Under the pieces are notes generated by a model. The model ran no database searches. It was not told the origin of the DNA and saw only the letters and a list, made by a program, of their open reading frames with translations. Shown one piece after another: positions 16,062 through 25,647 of a DNA stretch of 64,000 nucleotides (positions within the stretch are counted from its first letter, which is position 1; the number at the start of each line of letters is the position of its first letter). The stretch spans positions 62,001-126,000 of the forward strand of contig NZ_FSQW01000002.1 in the NCBI RefSeq assembly GCF_900128895.1, given 5' to 3'. A program made the translations under genes and the position numbers. The stretch comes from Parasphingorhabdus marina DSM 22363. Lineage in GTDB: Bacteria; Pseudomonadota; Alphaproteobacteria; Sphingomonadales; Sphingomonadaceae.

Positions 16062-18719
16062 CTAGCCGAAGGTCCGCTGCCACCACCCCTGACGCGGTGC
16101 GCCGTCGGACGATTCCGGGCTTCCGGATTCTTCAGCCGAAGTCTCTGTCGTTTCCGACTTTTTCCGGGGAGATTTTGCCGCGGTTTTGGCAGCGGTTTTG
16201 GCAGCGGATTTTTCCGTCGGTTTTTTGGCGGACCTGGACGCGGGCGCCTTCTTTGCCGGCTTTTCCTTGTCTGCTTCCGCTTCCGGCGCTTTCTTGGCCC
16301 GGGACCGGGATGCACGCTTCGGCTTTTCTTCGGTTGCGGAATCCGATGCCTCTGCCGTTTCCTCTTTTACCGCTGCAGCCTTGCGGGGTGCCCGCCGCCG
16401 CTTGGGCTTTTCTTCCGCTTCGGCTTCGGCAGTCCCGGCATCAGCCGTTTCGGCTTCATCCTTTGTGTCTTCAGCCTTCCTGGAACGACGTTTGCGTTTC
16501 GGCTTTTCTTCACCGTCATCATCATCGCTCTTCGACTTGCGGGCCCGGGTCTTTGCGGGCGCCTTTTCATCGGAGTCTGCGGATGACGCCTCACCGGAGT
16601 CTTCGGGCTTGCTGTCCGTATCCTGATCAGACTGATCCGGCCCTTTTTCCGCCCGGTCGCCACCGCGGCCGCGGCGGCCCCGGCGTCTGCGGCGTTTTTT
16701 GGGCTTGTCGTCACCGGACCGATCGTCTCTGGCCTCGGGACCGTCGTCCTCGTCATCCTCATCGACAATGGGCTCAAATTTGGGCGCATTGGCCGGCGGT
16801 CCGCCGGTACCGGAGACTTCCATCCGGGCGCCTTCATCCTGGCCATCGGGCGTGATCTGGACCGAGACGCCATAGCGTTTCTCGATTTCTTCCAGCTCGT
16901 GCCGCTTGCTGTTCAGCACATAAATGGTGGCTTCCTGGCTGGCAGTCAGCGTGATCTGACGAGCCTTGCCCTTGGCGGCCTCTTCCTCGATCAGCCGCAG
17001 CGCGGAAAGAGCGCTGGACGAAGCGGTCCGGACCAGGCCGGTCCCTTCGCAATGTGGGCAAACCTTGGTCGAGGCCTCCAGCACACCGGTGCGCAGGCGC
17101 TGGCGGCTCATTTCGAGCAGGCCAAAGCTGGAAATCCGGCCAACCTGAATCCGCGCCCGGTCATTCTTGAGCGCATCGCGCATCGCCCGTTCGACTTTGC
17201 GGATATTGCCGTGCCGATCCATGTCGATAAAATCGATCACGACCAGTCCGGCCATATCACGCAGGCGCAATTGCCTGGCAATTTCTGCCGCGGCTTCGAG
17301 ATTGGTCTTGACCGCCGTGGCCTCGATGCCGTGCTCGCGGGTCGAACGCCCGGAGTTGATGTCGATGGATACCAGCGCTTCGGTCGGATTGATGACCAGA
17401 TAACCGCCCGATTTCAACTGCACTTCCGGCTGATACATGGCGGACAGCTGGTCCTCCACGCCATAGCGCTGGAACAGCGACACCGGATCGGCATAGCTTT
17501 TCACCCGCCGGCTGTGGCTCGGCATCAGCAATTTCATGAAATCCTTGGCGGCCTTGTAACCGTCCGCCCCTTCGACCAGCACTTCCTCTATCTCGCGATT
17601 ATAAATGTCGCGGATGGCGCGCTTGATCAGGTCGCTGTCACTGTGGATCAGACTGGGCGCGACCGCACCCAGGGTATTCTCGCGAATTTCGTCCCACAGC
17701 CGGGCGAGATAGTCGAAGTCCCGCTTGATTTCAGGCTTGGTCCGCGACAGGCCCGCCGTGCGAACGATGCAGCCCATGGTTGGCGGCAGTTTCAGATCCG
17801 CGATGATCGATTTCAGGCGCTTGCGGTCGCCGGCATTGTTGATTTTCCGGCTGATGCCGCCACCATGCGAGGTGTTGGGCATCAGGACGCAATAGCGACC
17901 CGCGAGGCTCAGATAAGTGGTGAGGGCGGCACCCTTGTTGCCGCGTTCTTCCTTGACGACCTGGACCAGGACCACCTGGCGGCGCTGGATAACGTCCTGA
18001 ATCTTGTAGCGCTTGCGCAGAGCCATGCGCTTCTGGCGCGCCTGATCGCTGGCCTTGGCGACATTGCCCTTGCCGCGTCCGCCGCGTCCCCGCCGGCCTT
18101 TGCCACCGCGTCCGCGCCGTCCCTTGCCCTTTTTGCCTTCCGCCGCGTCGTTTTCGTCGGAGTCTTCGCCGTCCTTGTCTTCATCGGCGTCGTCGGATCC
18201 GGAATCTCCATCGTCTTCGCCATCATCGGAATCGTCTTCGTCATCATCATCATCTGATGCGTCTTCCGAAGGTATTTCGCCTTCGGTGACGTCGATCGTG
18301 TCCACGCTTTCGTCTTTTTCGACTTCCACCAGCGCGGTGTCCAGCTCCTCGGTGGCTTCGCTGCGCACCATGTCGGCGGGCGCGTCTTCCTCTTCTTCTT
18401 CCTGGGCCCGCAATGCGGCTTCTTCGGCCGCATGTTCGGCTTCTTCGGCCAGCAGGCGTTCCCGGTCTTCCTTGGGTATCTGGTAATAGTCGGGATGGAT
18501 TTCCGAAAAGGCGAGGAAACCGTGGCGATTGCCGCCATAGTCCACAAATGCGGCCTGTAGTGACGGCTCGACCCGGGTAACCTTGGCTAGATAGATGTTG
18601 CCTTTGAGCTGCTTGTGCTCGGAAGATTCAAAATCGAATTCCTCAATCTTGTTTCCTTTTACGACCGCCACCCGGGTTTCTTCCTGGTGGCGCGCGTCGA
18701 TTAACATGCGCGTTGTCAT
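16062..18719 (-). CDS. rne: Ribonuclease E/G
   Basis: An 885-residue endoribonuclease, the central enzyme of mRNA decay and rRNA/tRNA processing. The S1 RNA-binding domain starts at about 36 (LKGNIYLAKVTRVEPSLQAA) but is split by an insertion at about 92-235 (Glu/Asp-rich, then Arg/Gly/Lys-rich) before resuming near 240; such an insert is typical of alphaproteobacterial RNase E. The catalytic aspartates are Asp453 (SIDINSGRS) and Asp496 (VVIDFIDMDRHG). The zinc-link is CPHC at 554-557. The tail from about 680 is low-complexity with repeated EEKPKRRRR-type blocks, the probable degradosome scaffold and RNA-binding arm. AGGAG lies 9 bases before the ATG. Confidence 0.97.
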   Translation of the reverse strand: MTTRMLIDARHQEETRVAVVKGNKIEEFDFESSEHKQLKGNIYLAKVTRVEPSLQAAFVDYGGNRHGFLAFSEIHPDYYQIPKEDRERLLAEEAEHAAEEAALRAQEEEEEDAPADMVRSEATEELDTALVEVEKDESVDTIDVTEGEIPSEDASDDDDDEDDSDDGEDDGDSGSDDADEDKDGEDSDENDAAEGKKGKGRRGRGGKGRRGRGGRGKGNVAKASDQARQKRMALRKRYKIQDVIQRRQVVLVQVVKEERGNKGAALTTYLSLAGRYCVLMPNTSHGGGISRKINNAGDRKRLKSIIADLKLPPTMGCIVRTAGLSRTKPEIKRDFDYLARLWDEIRENTLGAVAPSLIHSDSDLIKRAIRDIYNREIEEVLVEGADGYKAAKDFMKLLMPSHSRRVKSYADPVSLFQRYGVEDQLSAMYQPEVQLKSGGYLVINPTEALVSIDINSGRSTREHGIEATAVKTNLEAAAEIARQLRLRDMAGLVVIDFIDMDRHGNIRKVERAMRDALKNDRARIQVGRISSFGLLEMSRQRLRTGVLEASTKVCPHCEGTGLVRTASSSALSALRLIEEEAAKGKARQITLTASQEATIYVLNSKRHELEEIEKRYGVSVQITPDGQDEGARMEVSGTGGPPANAPKFEPIVDEDDEDDGPEARDDRSGDDKPKKRRRRRGRRGRGGDRAEKGPDQSDQDTDSKPEDSGEASSADSDEKAPAKTRARKSKSDDDDGEEKPKRKRRSRKAEDTKDEAETADAGTAEAEAEEKPKRRRAPRKAAAVKEETAEASDSATEEKPKRASRSRAKKAPEAEADKEKPAKKAPASRSAKKPTEKSAAKTAAKTAAKSPRKKSETTETSAEESGSPESSDGAPRQGWWQRTFG

Positions 18720-19233
18720 TCAATATACTCCTGGCATGGCGCGGCGGGCTGGAGCCCGGTGGGGCCATGCGATCATTTGGGGACAACGTCTTCTTGCCGA
18801 ATACCCCGAATAGGGGGGCGGGCGGCGTCATCCGGTTGTTTGGAAAGGTTTGTGAAAAATATGTGTCTGCAACAACTGCATGGCCCCAGCCGTCAGCCGG
18901 GGACTGTCCGATCATGAAAGCACTGCCAGTGGCATGTCTTTCTAAGCCGGAAATGTCATGTCTCATGTCGCGTCAACCTGGTAGTACCGGGTCAATTCCC
19001 GGTATCTTGTGATGTTCAGCGGATAAATCCGGTCAACATGGCGTTGGTGCTAGCACCGTCATCGGGGATCGGCAACACAAACTGTCAAAGGGTGTGACAC
19101 TCATGTTTGTCCCCGGCCCACACCACCTTCTCCGGGTTTATGGTAAACATCCTGTTAACCCTGTCATTTCACGGCTCCTTACCGGTTCATGCTTAATGAC
19201 CTGTTCATCACGATTGCGGCGGGGACGTACCAT
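18720..19233. promoter_or_regulatory. Divergent rne/amidase intergenic region with structured rne leader
   Basis: About 500 bases without a supported gene. It should hold the rne promoter and 5' leader (minus strand) and the amidase promoter (plus strand). Visible structure: an 11-base perfect inverted repeat, TGGGGCCATGC at 18760-18770 and GCATGGCCCCA at 18878-18888, which would bring the leader ends together; a hairpin TACCGGG/CCCGGTA at 18985-19004 with a six-base loop; and a 12-base perfect palindrome GGTGCTAGCACC at 19046-19057. RNase E controls its own message through its leader in other bacteria, so a folded leader is plausible. Small ORFs readable here lack ribosome sites. Confidence 0.4.
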
Positions 19234-20478
19234 ATGAATTTTGACTGGACCGACATGACGGCATCAATGCATAAGGTCGGCATGAGTCTGGTCTCCCTCC
19301 TCGCAGCTTCAGTCCTTGCCACGCAGCCAGCGGATGCAGCGGGCATCAAGCGGATAGACTCCGGCAGCACCGAGATATTCGTGGCTTTTGATGGTCTCGT
19401 GGAAGGGGCTTCCACGTTCACGCTCGCCGGTCCTGACCGGATTGCAATTGATGTCCGGGGTGGTCAGGCAGGTCGCGGCGGCAGGGCTTCGGGTATTGTG
19501 AAAGCGGTGCGGCAGGGACAGTTTGATCCGCAGACCGCGCGCATCGTCTTCGACCTCAAGCAGCCCGCGATTGTCACCGGAGGTCAATTCTCTGCCGATG
19601 GAAAAAGTCTGCGTCTGAAACTCAAACCGGTGTCGGGTGTGGCCGGGACTGGCGTGCGGAAAAATTTTCTGCCGCCGGCACAATTCCGGGCCGAGCCACC
19701 GAAAAACACCTATTCTGTCAAAGTGCCGCTCGGCCGGCCGAAAGACAGTGTGAAACTGCCGAAAATCAGCGGGCCTGACGATCCCGAACGGCCGCTGGTG
19801 GTTATCGATGCGGGCCATGGCGGGCATGACCCGGGCGCCATTTCCCCGCACGGGAACCAGCGCGAAAAGGACGTGACGCTGGCCATTGCCAAGGCGATCC
19901 GCGACCGGCTGGTCGACAGTGGCCGAGTGCGCGTGGCACTGACCCGCGAAACCGACAAGTTTCTGGTGCTGGAGGAGCGTTACGGCATCGCCCGCAGGCT
20001 GGGTGCGGATCTGTTCATCTCGTTGCATGCCGATGCTGCGGGCAATGAAGAGGCATCTGGAGCTACCGTTTACACGCTATCCGAAGTGGCTTCCGACCGC
20101 GAGGCTTCAAAGCTGGCCGCGCGGGAAAACAAGTCGAACATTATCAATGGTGTCAACCTCGGTGGTGCCAATCGCGAGGTATCATCAATCCTGATTGATC
20201 TGACGCAGAGAGAAACGATGAACGTCTCCGCGGATTTCGCCAAATTGCTCCATCGCGAGGGCCGCAGAAAGATGCCGTTTCGGAACAATCCGCATCGTTT
20301 TGCCTCGTTCGTGGTTCTGAAGGCGCCCGACACCCCGTCCGTTCTTTTTGAGGCGGGTTACCTGACCAATCGCAATGATGCGGCGTTTTTGAGCTCACTG
20401 GACGGCCGGGCCCGCGTGGCCGACGGAGTGGCTACGGCGATCGAGACCCATTTCGCCCGGAAACTGGCGCAACGGTAA
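19234..20478 (+). CDS. N-acetylmuramoyl-L-alanine amidase (AmiC type)
   Basis: A periplasmic zinc amidase of about 414 residues that cleaves the amide bond between MurNAc and the stem peptide during cell separation. After a signal peptide (MSLVSLLAASVLATQPADAA), an AMIN domain follows and then the Amidase_3 catalytic domain, with VVIDAGHGGHDPGA (first His ligand), the Glu in NQREKDVTLAIA, SLHADA (second His ligand) and LFEAGYLTN (catalytic Glu). The start is uncertain: ATGs at 19189, 19234, 19255 and 19267 are in frame. I prefer 19234 because a purine-rich GCGGGGA sits upstream, but 19267 gives the most ordinary signal peptide. It precedes PBP1A, consistent with a cell-wall unit. Confidence 0.92.
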   Translation: MNFDWTDMTASMHKVGMSLVSLLAASVLATQPADAAGIKRIDSGSTEIFVAFDGLVEGASTFTLAGPDRIAIDVRGGQAGRGGRASGIVKAVRQGQFDPQTARIVFDLKQPAIVTGGQFSADGKSLRLKLKPVSGVAGTGVRKNFLPPAQFRAEPPKNTYSVKVPLGRPKDSVKLPKISGPDDPERPLVVIDAGHGGHDPGAISPHGNQREKDVTLAIAKAIRDRLVDSGRVRVALTRETDKFLVLEERYGIARRLGADLFISLHADAAGNEEASGATVYTLSEVASDREASKLAARENKSNIINGVNLGGANREVSSILIDLTQRETMNVSADFAKLLHREGRRKMPFRNNPHRFASFVVLKAPDTPSVLFEAGYLTNRNDAAFLSSLDGRARVADGVATAIETHFARKLAQR

Positions 20479-20581
20479 AATCCCGCACCGGATCCTGCAT
20501 CTGGCACGGCCGGTAGAAGCTGCAAAAATTTACGCGTTATTGGCTGGAAAATCGTCTCAACGGTGCTAGAACCCGCTCCAT

Positions 20582-23119
20582 ATGGTCGATGAAAGCGAAA
20601 ATACTGCCAGCGAAAGCCTGGCCTACAAGCTGGAGCGCAATACCGGAGGTCTGGTAGCTGCCCTGGAACGGGTCTGGCAGAAGAAATGGTTTCGGCTGTT
20701 TCTGGGGTTCATGGCCCTGTGTCTGCTTGGCTGGCTTGCGATCTGGGCGCTCTTCGCCCGGGACCTTCCGGATGCAGCGGCGCTACAGCAATATGAGCCG
20801 CCGCTGCCAACCACAGTACGGGCTTATGACGGGGAACCGATTCACAGCTATGCCCGCGAACGCCGGGTGCAGCTGGAGTTCGCCGAATATCCGGCACTGC
20901 TCGTTCGCGCCTATCTGGCGGCAGAAGATCGCACCTTTTTTGAACATGGCGGGCTCGACTATCCCGGTATCGCCACGGCCATCGTCACCAATATTTCGAA
21001 CAGTGGCCGGCCCGTGGGTGCGTCCACCATCACACAGCAGGTGGCGAAAAACCTGCTGCTGACCAACGAGGTTTCCTATCGCCGGAAAGTGCGCGAAGCG
21101 CTGCTCGCCTACCGGATTGAAGAAGTTCTCACGAAAGAAGAGATTCTCGAGCTCTATCTCAACCAGATTTTCCTGGGACGGAATGCCTATGGTGTCCAGG
21201 CCGCAGCCCAGGCCTATTTTGCAAAAGACGTGGACGCACTGGCGCTGCACGAGATGGCTTATCTGGCGATCCTGCCGAAGGGCCCGTCCAACTATCGGCC
21301 GGAAAATAACGCGCAACGGGCAGTCAACCGGCGCAACTGGGTGCTGGGTGAAATGCTGGAAAATGGCTGGATCTCGGAAGACCAGCACGATTCCGCCCGG
21401 GCACAACCATTGGGGACCGTGCGGCGCTCCGGTCCGCGGTTCGAGCGAGTGGGTGGCTATTTCATCGAGGAAGTCCGGCGGGAACTGATCGAACGCTTTG
21501 GCGAGGCCAACGAAGATGGCGAAAGCCCCTACAGCGTTTATTCGGGCGGCCTCTGGGTACGGACCTCGCTCAATCCCGAGCTGCAGGAAATGACCAAGAC
21601 CGCGCTGCGTAACGGCCTGCTTCGCTACAGCCGCGGCAAGGGATGGGGCGGCCCGATTAACACCATCGAAATTGATGAGGACTGGGCACAGCGCCTGGCA
21701 TCAACCTTTATCGCGACCGACTATTCCAACTGGCGGGTGGCGGTTGCCATCTCCCGCAGTGGTAACGGTGCGGAAATCGGTTTTTCCGACGGAACGACCG
21801 GCCGGGTTGCGAGCGTGCCCGACAGATTGAAAGCTGGCGACATCATCGCCGTCAGCCCGGTGAGCGGCAGCAGCTACCGGCTCGAAAATGTTCCGGAAGT
21901 CTCTGGCGGCATGGTCGTGCAGAATCCGCGCAATGGACGGGTCTGGGCGATGCAGGGCGGGTTTGACGACCGGATGAGCAGTTTCAACCGGGCCACACAG
22001 GCGGAACGGCAGCCAGGTTCAACAATCAAGCCCTTTGTTTACGCAACCGCGCTGGATCAGGGCATGACGCCGGCTTCGATCATCGTCGACAGTCCCTTCT
22101 GTGTGTATCAGTCGGCGGCTCTGGGGCGGAAATGCTTCCGCAATTTCGGCGGTTCGCGCGGGGCCGGAGCGCAGACCCTGCGCTGGGGTGTCGAACAATC
22201 CCGTAACCTGATGACCGTCCGCGCCGCGAATGACGCCGGCATGGACAATGTCGTCAAGACGATCAAGACGATGGGTATCGGGGACTATCAGCCTTATCTG
22301 GCATTTGCGCTTGGGGCAGGGGACACGACGGTGACCAAGCTGACCAACGCCTATTCGATGCTGGTCAATCATGGCCGTGAACTGCAGCCGACGCTGATCG
22401 ACTATGTCCAGGATCGCAGCGGCAAGGTGATCTTGCGGGCCGACACGCGCAATTGCGAGAATTGCAACATGCCGGACTGGGACGGCCAGCCGATGCCGCG
22501 CCCGCGTCCGGCAGGCAAGCAGCTGATGAATCCGATGACCGCCTATCAGATGGTCAATATTCTCGAAGGTGTGATTACCCGCGGGACCGCTCAAAACCTC
22601 AAAAGCCTGAACCGGCCACTGTTCGGAAAGACGGGCACGGCGAGCGGACCGACCAATGTCTGGTTTGTTGGCGGTTCTCCCGACATGGTTGCGGGTGTCT
22701 ACATGGGATTTGACCAGCCGCGGAACATGGGTGGCTATGCTCAGGGTGGCACGCTGGCAGCTCCTATCTTCCGGCAGTTTGCAGAGAAAGCCATGGCGGG
22801 CATGCCGAAGACGCCATTTGTCGCGCCCAGGGGCATCCGCATGGTGCGGGTTGATCGCAAGAGCGGCAAGCGCGTATTTGGCGGCTGGCCAAGCGATGAC
22901 CCCCGTTCGCCGGTGATATGGGATGTGTTCAAGCCCGAAACCGAGCCCCGGCGGTCGATCCGCAAGGAAGAGCTTCTGGCCCGTCTGGAAGCGCGCAAGG
23001 CCCAGCTGGCGGCTGAGCAGGCGGCTGCCCGCGCACGCGCCGCTGACGCCGGGCTTCGCAGCACCGGACCGGCTCGCAACGACAATGAGTTCCTCCAGGA
23101 AGAGGGCGGGATCTATTAG
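20582..23119 (+). CDS. mrcA: Penicillin-binding protein 1A (transglycosylase/transpeptidase)
   Basis: An 845-residue class A penicillin-binding protein that polymerises glycan strands and cross-links peptides. A cytoplasmic tail and one membrane helix (about 38-59) come first. The GT51 domain carries AAEDRTFFEHGG (catalytic Glu115), GASTITQQVAKNLLL and RKVREALLAYRIE. The transpeptidase domain has the active serine in QPGSTIKPF (about Ser480), an SRN motif in VEQSRNLMTVR and KTGTASGPTN (about 683). The OB-like insert typical of PBP1A lies between the two. The C-terminal tail is Ala/Arg-rich. It lies 103 bases after the amidase gene on the same strand. Confidence 0.96.
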   Translation: MVDESENTASESLAYKLERNTGGLVAALERVWQKKWFRLFLGFMALCLLGWLAIWALFARDLPDAAALQQYEPPLPTTVRAYDGEPIHSYARERRVQLEFAEYPALLVRAYLAAEDRTFFEHGGLDYPGIATAIVTNISNSGRPVGASTITQQVAKNLLLTNEVSYRRKVREALLAYRIEEVLTKEEILELYLNQIFLGRNAYGVQAAAQAYFAKDVDALALHEMAYLAILPKGPSNYRPENNAQRAVNRRNWVLGEMLENGWISEDQHDSARAQPLGTVRRSGPRFERVGGYFIEEVRRELIERFGEANEDGESPYSVYSGGLWVRTSLNPELQEMTKTALRNGLLRYSRGKGWGGPINTIEIDEDWAQRLASTFIATDYSNWRVAVAISRSGNGAEIGFSDGTTGRVASVPDRLKAGDIIAVSPVSGSSYRLENVPEVSGGMVVQNPRNGRVWAMQGGFDDRMSSFNRATQAERQPGSTIKPFVYATALDQGMTPASIIVDSPFCVYQSAALGRKCFRNFGGSRGAGAQTLRWGVEQSRNLMTVRAANDAGMDNVVKTIKTMGIGDYQPYLAFALGAGDTTVTKLTNAYSMLVNHGRELQPTLIDYVQDRSGKVILRADTRNCENCNMPDWDGQPMPRPRPAGKQLMNPMTAYQMVNILEGVITRGTAQNLKSLNRPLFGKTGTASGPTNVWFVGGSPDMVAGVYMGFDQPRNMGGYAQGGTLAAPIFRQFAEKAMAGMPKTPFVAPRGIRMVRVDRKSGKRVFGGWPSDDPRSPVIWDVFKPETEPRRSIRKEELLARLEARKAQLAAEQAAARARAADAGLRSTGPARNDNEFLQEEGGIY

Positions 23120-23131
23120 GTTCCGCGCCAC

Positions 23132-23776
23132 ATGAAGGCGGCGGATATCGCAGCGTCCCAGGGTATCCGCAACGTGGATCAGGGCCAGGCGAGGCTGCTC
23201 GCGGACATCACCGCAGATGCTTTTCGCGACGATCCGTTCAACAACTGGCTGTTTGCCAGTTACAAGGGAATGCACCGGACATTCGAGGTTTTGGCACGCC
23301 ATGTCTATGGCCGCGACGGCTGTTGCCAGATACTGGAAGAGGACGGCGAGGACCAGGCCGCAGCGATGTGGATGCTGCCCGGTGGCAATCTGGACACGCC
23401 GCTCAGGGCATTGCCGGCGCTTTATGGCGGGCTCTTTTTCAACGGCGGACTGGGAGCCCTGAAACGCGGCAAGGCGGCGGGGGAAGCGATGGAGGCCCAT
23501 CATCCGAGCGAACCGCACGCCTATCTGTTTACCGTCGGGGTGAAGGGAACCGGGCGCGGTCGCGGGCTGGGGCGCAAGTTGCTGGCCCCGGTTCTGGATG
23601 CCGCCGATCGCACCGGGACGATGATCTATCTCGAAAACTCCAACCCGGCCAACCGCGGCTTTTACAACAGTCTCGGCTTTGAACGTATCGAGCTGTTTCA
23701 TCCGCTTCCGGAGTCCCCGCCGCTGGAGGCGATGCAGCGGAAAGCTGGCGCTGCCGTATCGGGACAGACCGGCTGA
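23132..23776 (+). CDS. GNAT family N-acetyltransferase
   Basis: A 214-residue acetyltransferase. The acetyl-CoA loop is GTGRGRGLGRKLL (about 140-152), preceded by the beta-4 strand YLFTVGVKG and followed by IYLENSNPANRGFYNSLGFE, the usual C-terminal GNAT segment. The target (small molecule, peptide or protein) is unknown. It resembles the second GNAT enzyme in this window (33392-33991) in having LESSNP/LENSNP plus a large N-terminal half. It sits 12 bases after PBP1A, and its stop overlaps the antiporter start (TGATG), suggesting an operon PBP1A-GNAT-antiporter. Confidence 0.88.
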   Translation: MKAADIAASQGIRNVDQGQARLLADITADAFRDDPFNNWLFASYKGMHRTFEVLARHVYGRDGCCQILEEDGEDQAAAMWMLPGGNLDTPLRALPALYGGLFFNGGLGALKRGKAAGEAMEAHHPSEPHAYLFTVGVKGTGRGRGLGRKLLAPVLDAADRTGTMIYLENSNPANRGFYNSLGFERIELFHPLPESPPLEAMQRKAGAAVSGQTG

Positions 23777-25626
23777 TGGCCGATTTTCTGCTGCTCGCCT
23801 TCATCTTTCTGATTGCGGGCGTAATTGCTGTTCCGATCGCGTCGCGGCTCGGGCTCGGATCGGTTCTGGGCTATCTGATCGCCGGCATTTTGATCAGTCC
23901 GACCCTCAATTTCCTGGGTGTCGATGTCGTGGCGGTTCAGCATTTTGCCGAATTTGGTGTCGTGATGATGCTGTTCCTTATCGGACTGGAGCTGGAGCCG
24001 AAACTGCTCTGGGAGATGCGCGGACGGCTCGCCGGTCTGGGCGGAGGGCAGGTTATCGGCACTGCCGCTGCGATCATGGCATTGGCGATGGTCCTCGGCG
24101 AGACCTGGCATGTTGCACTGGCGATTGGCCTTGTCCTCGCCTTGTCTTCCACCGCTATCGTGCTGCAGACACTCAATGAAAAGGGTCTGATGCGCAGCGA
24201 TGGCGGACAGGCGAGTTTTTCGGTGCTGCTGTTCCAGGATATCGCGGTTATCCCGATGCTGGCCTTGCTGCCCTTGCTGGCGATTCCGGAACTGGCGGCC
24301 ACGGCAGATGCCGGGCATGACGAAGGTCTCAGTCTGGTCGCCGATCTTAATGCCTGGCAAACCGCGCTGGTCACACTGGGAGCCATCGCCTTTGTGGTTC
24401 TGGGCGGCAATTATCTGACCCGGCCCATCTTCCGCTTCATCGCCGCGGCACAGTTACGCGAGCTGTTTACGGCCGCTGCATTGATGATGATCATTGGCAT
24501 CGCCTTGCTGATGTCGCTGGTCGGGCTGTCTCCGGCACTGGGGACCTTCCTCGCCGGTGTCGTGCTCGCCAACAGCGAATATCGCCATGAACTGGAATCG
24601 GATATCGAACCGTTCAAGGGGCTTTTGCTCGGCCTGTTCTTCATGACTGTCGGCGCCGGTATCAACTTCGCCTTGCTGATGGATAATGCCGGGCCGATTA
24701 TTGCGCTGACCCTTGGCTTGATAGCCATCAAGATCATCGTGCTGCTGGTGCTGTCCATGCTGTTCAACATTCCGGGTGCCCATCGTTGGCTGTTTTCGCT
24801 CGGGCTGGCCCAGGCTGGGGAATTCGGTTTTGTCCTGCTCGCCTTCACGGACGCCAACGGGATTTTACCAACAGCGCTGGCTGACAAGCTGCTGCTGATC
24901 GTGGCGCTGTCGATGCTGCTGACTCCGCTGCTGTTCATTCTCTATGACCGTGTGATCGCCCCGCGCTACAATCGTGAGCAGCACCGGGAAGCGGATGAGA
25001 TTGACGATATCAGCCCGATCATCATAGCCGGACGCGGGCGCGTCGGCGGTATCGTGGACCGGATTCTGGAAAGTGCGGGATATAAGTCCACCGTAATCGA
25101 TTTCAGCTCCGAACAGCTCGGCCGATTGCAGAAATTCGGCATCAATGCCTATTTCGGCGATGCCACCCGACCCGACCTGCTGCGCTCCGCGGGGGTCGAG
25201 GAAGCGAAGCTGTTGATCGTCGCGATCGATGACAAGGAGCAGATCACGAAGCTCGTGCAATATGCGGTGCACCATTATCCCGACCTGCATGTCATGGCGC
25301 GGGCGGTGGATCGCGATCACGTCTATGCGCTGTGGTCAGTCGGCTGCCGGGACATTATCCGCGAGACCTATGACAGTTCGCTGCGCATGGGACGATCGGC
25401 TTTTGAGGCGATCGGCATATCGCGCGAAACGGCAGATGAAATGGTCGACATATTCCGGGATGCGGATCGCAAGTCGATGATCGAATTTGCCGACGTATAT
25501 GACATCGATATTCCGTCCTGGGAGAATGAAGCCCTGCTCGCGAAAGTCCGCCAGCTTCAGGAAGAGTGGGAGCCGGAGCTCCGCGAACAGATTATTGCCG
25601 TCCGCAACCGGGACGGGATGCAATAG
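23776..25626 (+). CDS. Monovalent cation:proton antiporter, CPA2 family (KefB/YbaL type)
   Basis: A 616-residue inner-membrane antiporter. The first 400 residues form about 12 hydrophobic helices with CPA2 hallmarks LGYLIAGILISPTLN, MLFLIGLELEP and LSSTAIVLQTL. The soluble C-terminal part is an RCK/TrkA-N domain beginning IIIAGRGRVGGIVDRILE (about 414-431), with the acidic end of the second strand in STVIDFS, suited to binding NAD(H) or AMP. A glutathione-gated K+ efflux role is possible by family, but the Kef-specific glutathione site cannot be confirmed by eye. Start overlaps the previous stop codon, so it is likely translationally coupled to the acetyltransferase. Confidence 0.92.
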   Translation: MADFLLLAFIFLIAGVIAVPIASRLGLGSVLGYLIAGILISPTLNFLGVDVVAVQHFAEFGVVMMLFLIGLELEPKLLWEMRGRLAGLGGGQVIGTAAAIMALAMVLGETWHVALAIGLVLALSSTAIVLQTLNEKGLMRSDGGQASFSVLLFQDIAVIPMLALLPLLAIPELAATADAGHDEGLSLVADLNAWQTALVTLGAIAFVVLGGNYLTRPIFRFIAAAQLRELFTAAALMMIIGIALLMSLVGLSPALGTFLAGVVLANSEYRHELESDIEPFKGLLLGLFFMTVGAGINFALLMDNAGPIIALTLGLIAIKIIVLLVLSMLFNIPGAHRWLFSLGLAQAGEFGFVLLAFTDANGILPTALADKLLLIVALSMLLTPLLFILYDRVIAPRYNREQHREADEIDDISPIIIAGRGRVGGIVDRILESAGYKSTVIDFSSEQLGRLQKFGINAYFGDATRPDLLRSAGVEEAKLLIVAIDDKEQITKLVQYAVHHYPDLHVMARAVDRDHVYALWSVGCRDIIRETYDSSLRMGRSAFEAIGISRETADEMVDIFRDADRKSMIEFADVYDIDIPSWENEALLAKVRQLQEEWEPELREQIIAVRNRDGMQ

Positions 25627-25647
25627 ATCGGCGAACCGACATTGCGG

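Noticed and set aside
16899-18257. Long plus-strand reading frame (452 codons) opposite rne
   Set aside because: The opposite strand encodes a clear RNase E. The antisense frame has no recognisable domain and follows from codon bias on the coding strand.
19142-19161. Possible CtrA box ahead of the amidase gene
   Set aside because: Only TAAA-N7-TTAA is present, with one mismatch in a short motif; too weak to report as a site.
22019-23701. Minus-strand frame opposite the PBP1A transpeptidase domain and the acetyltransferase
   Set aside because: Both plus-strand genes have intact motifs; the antisense frame spans two genes without a ribosome site.
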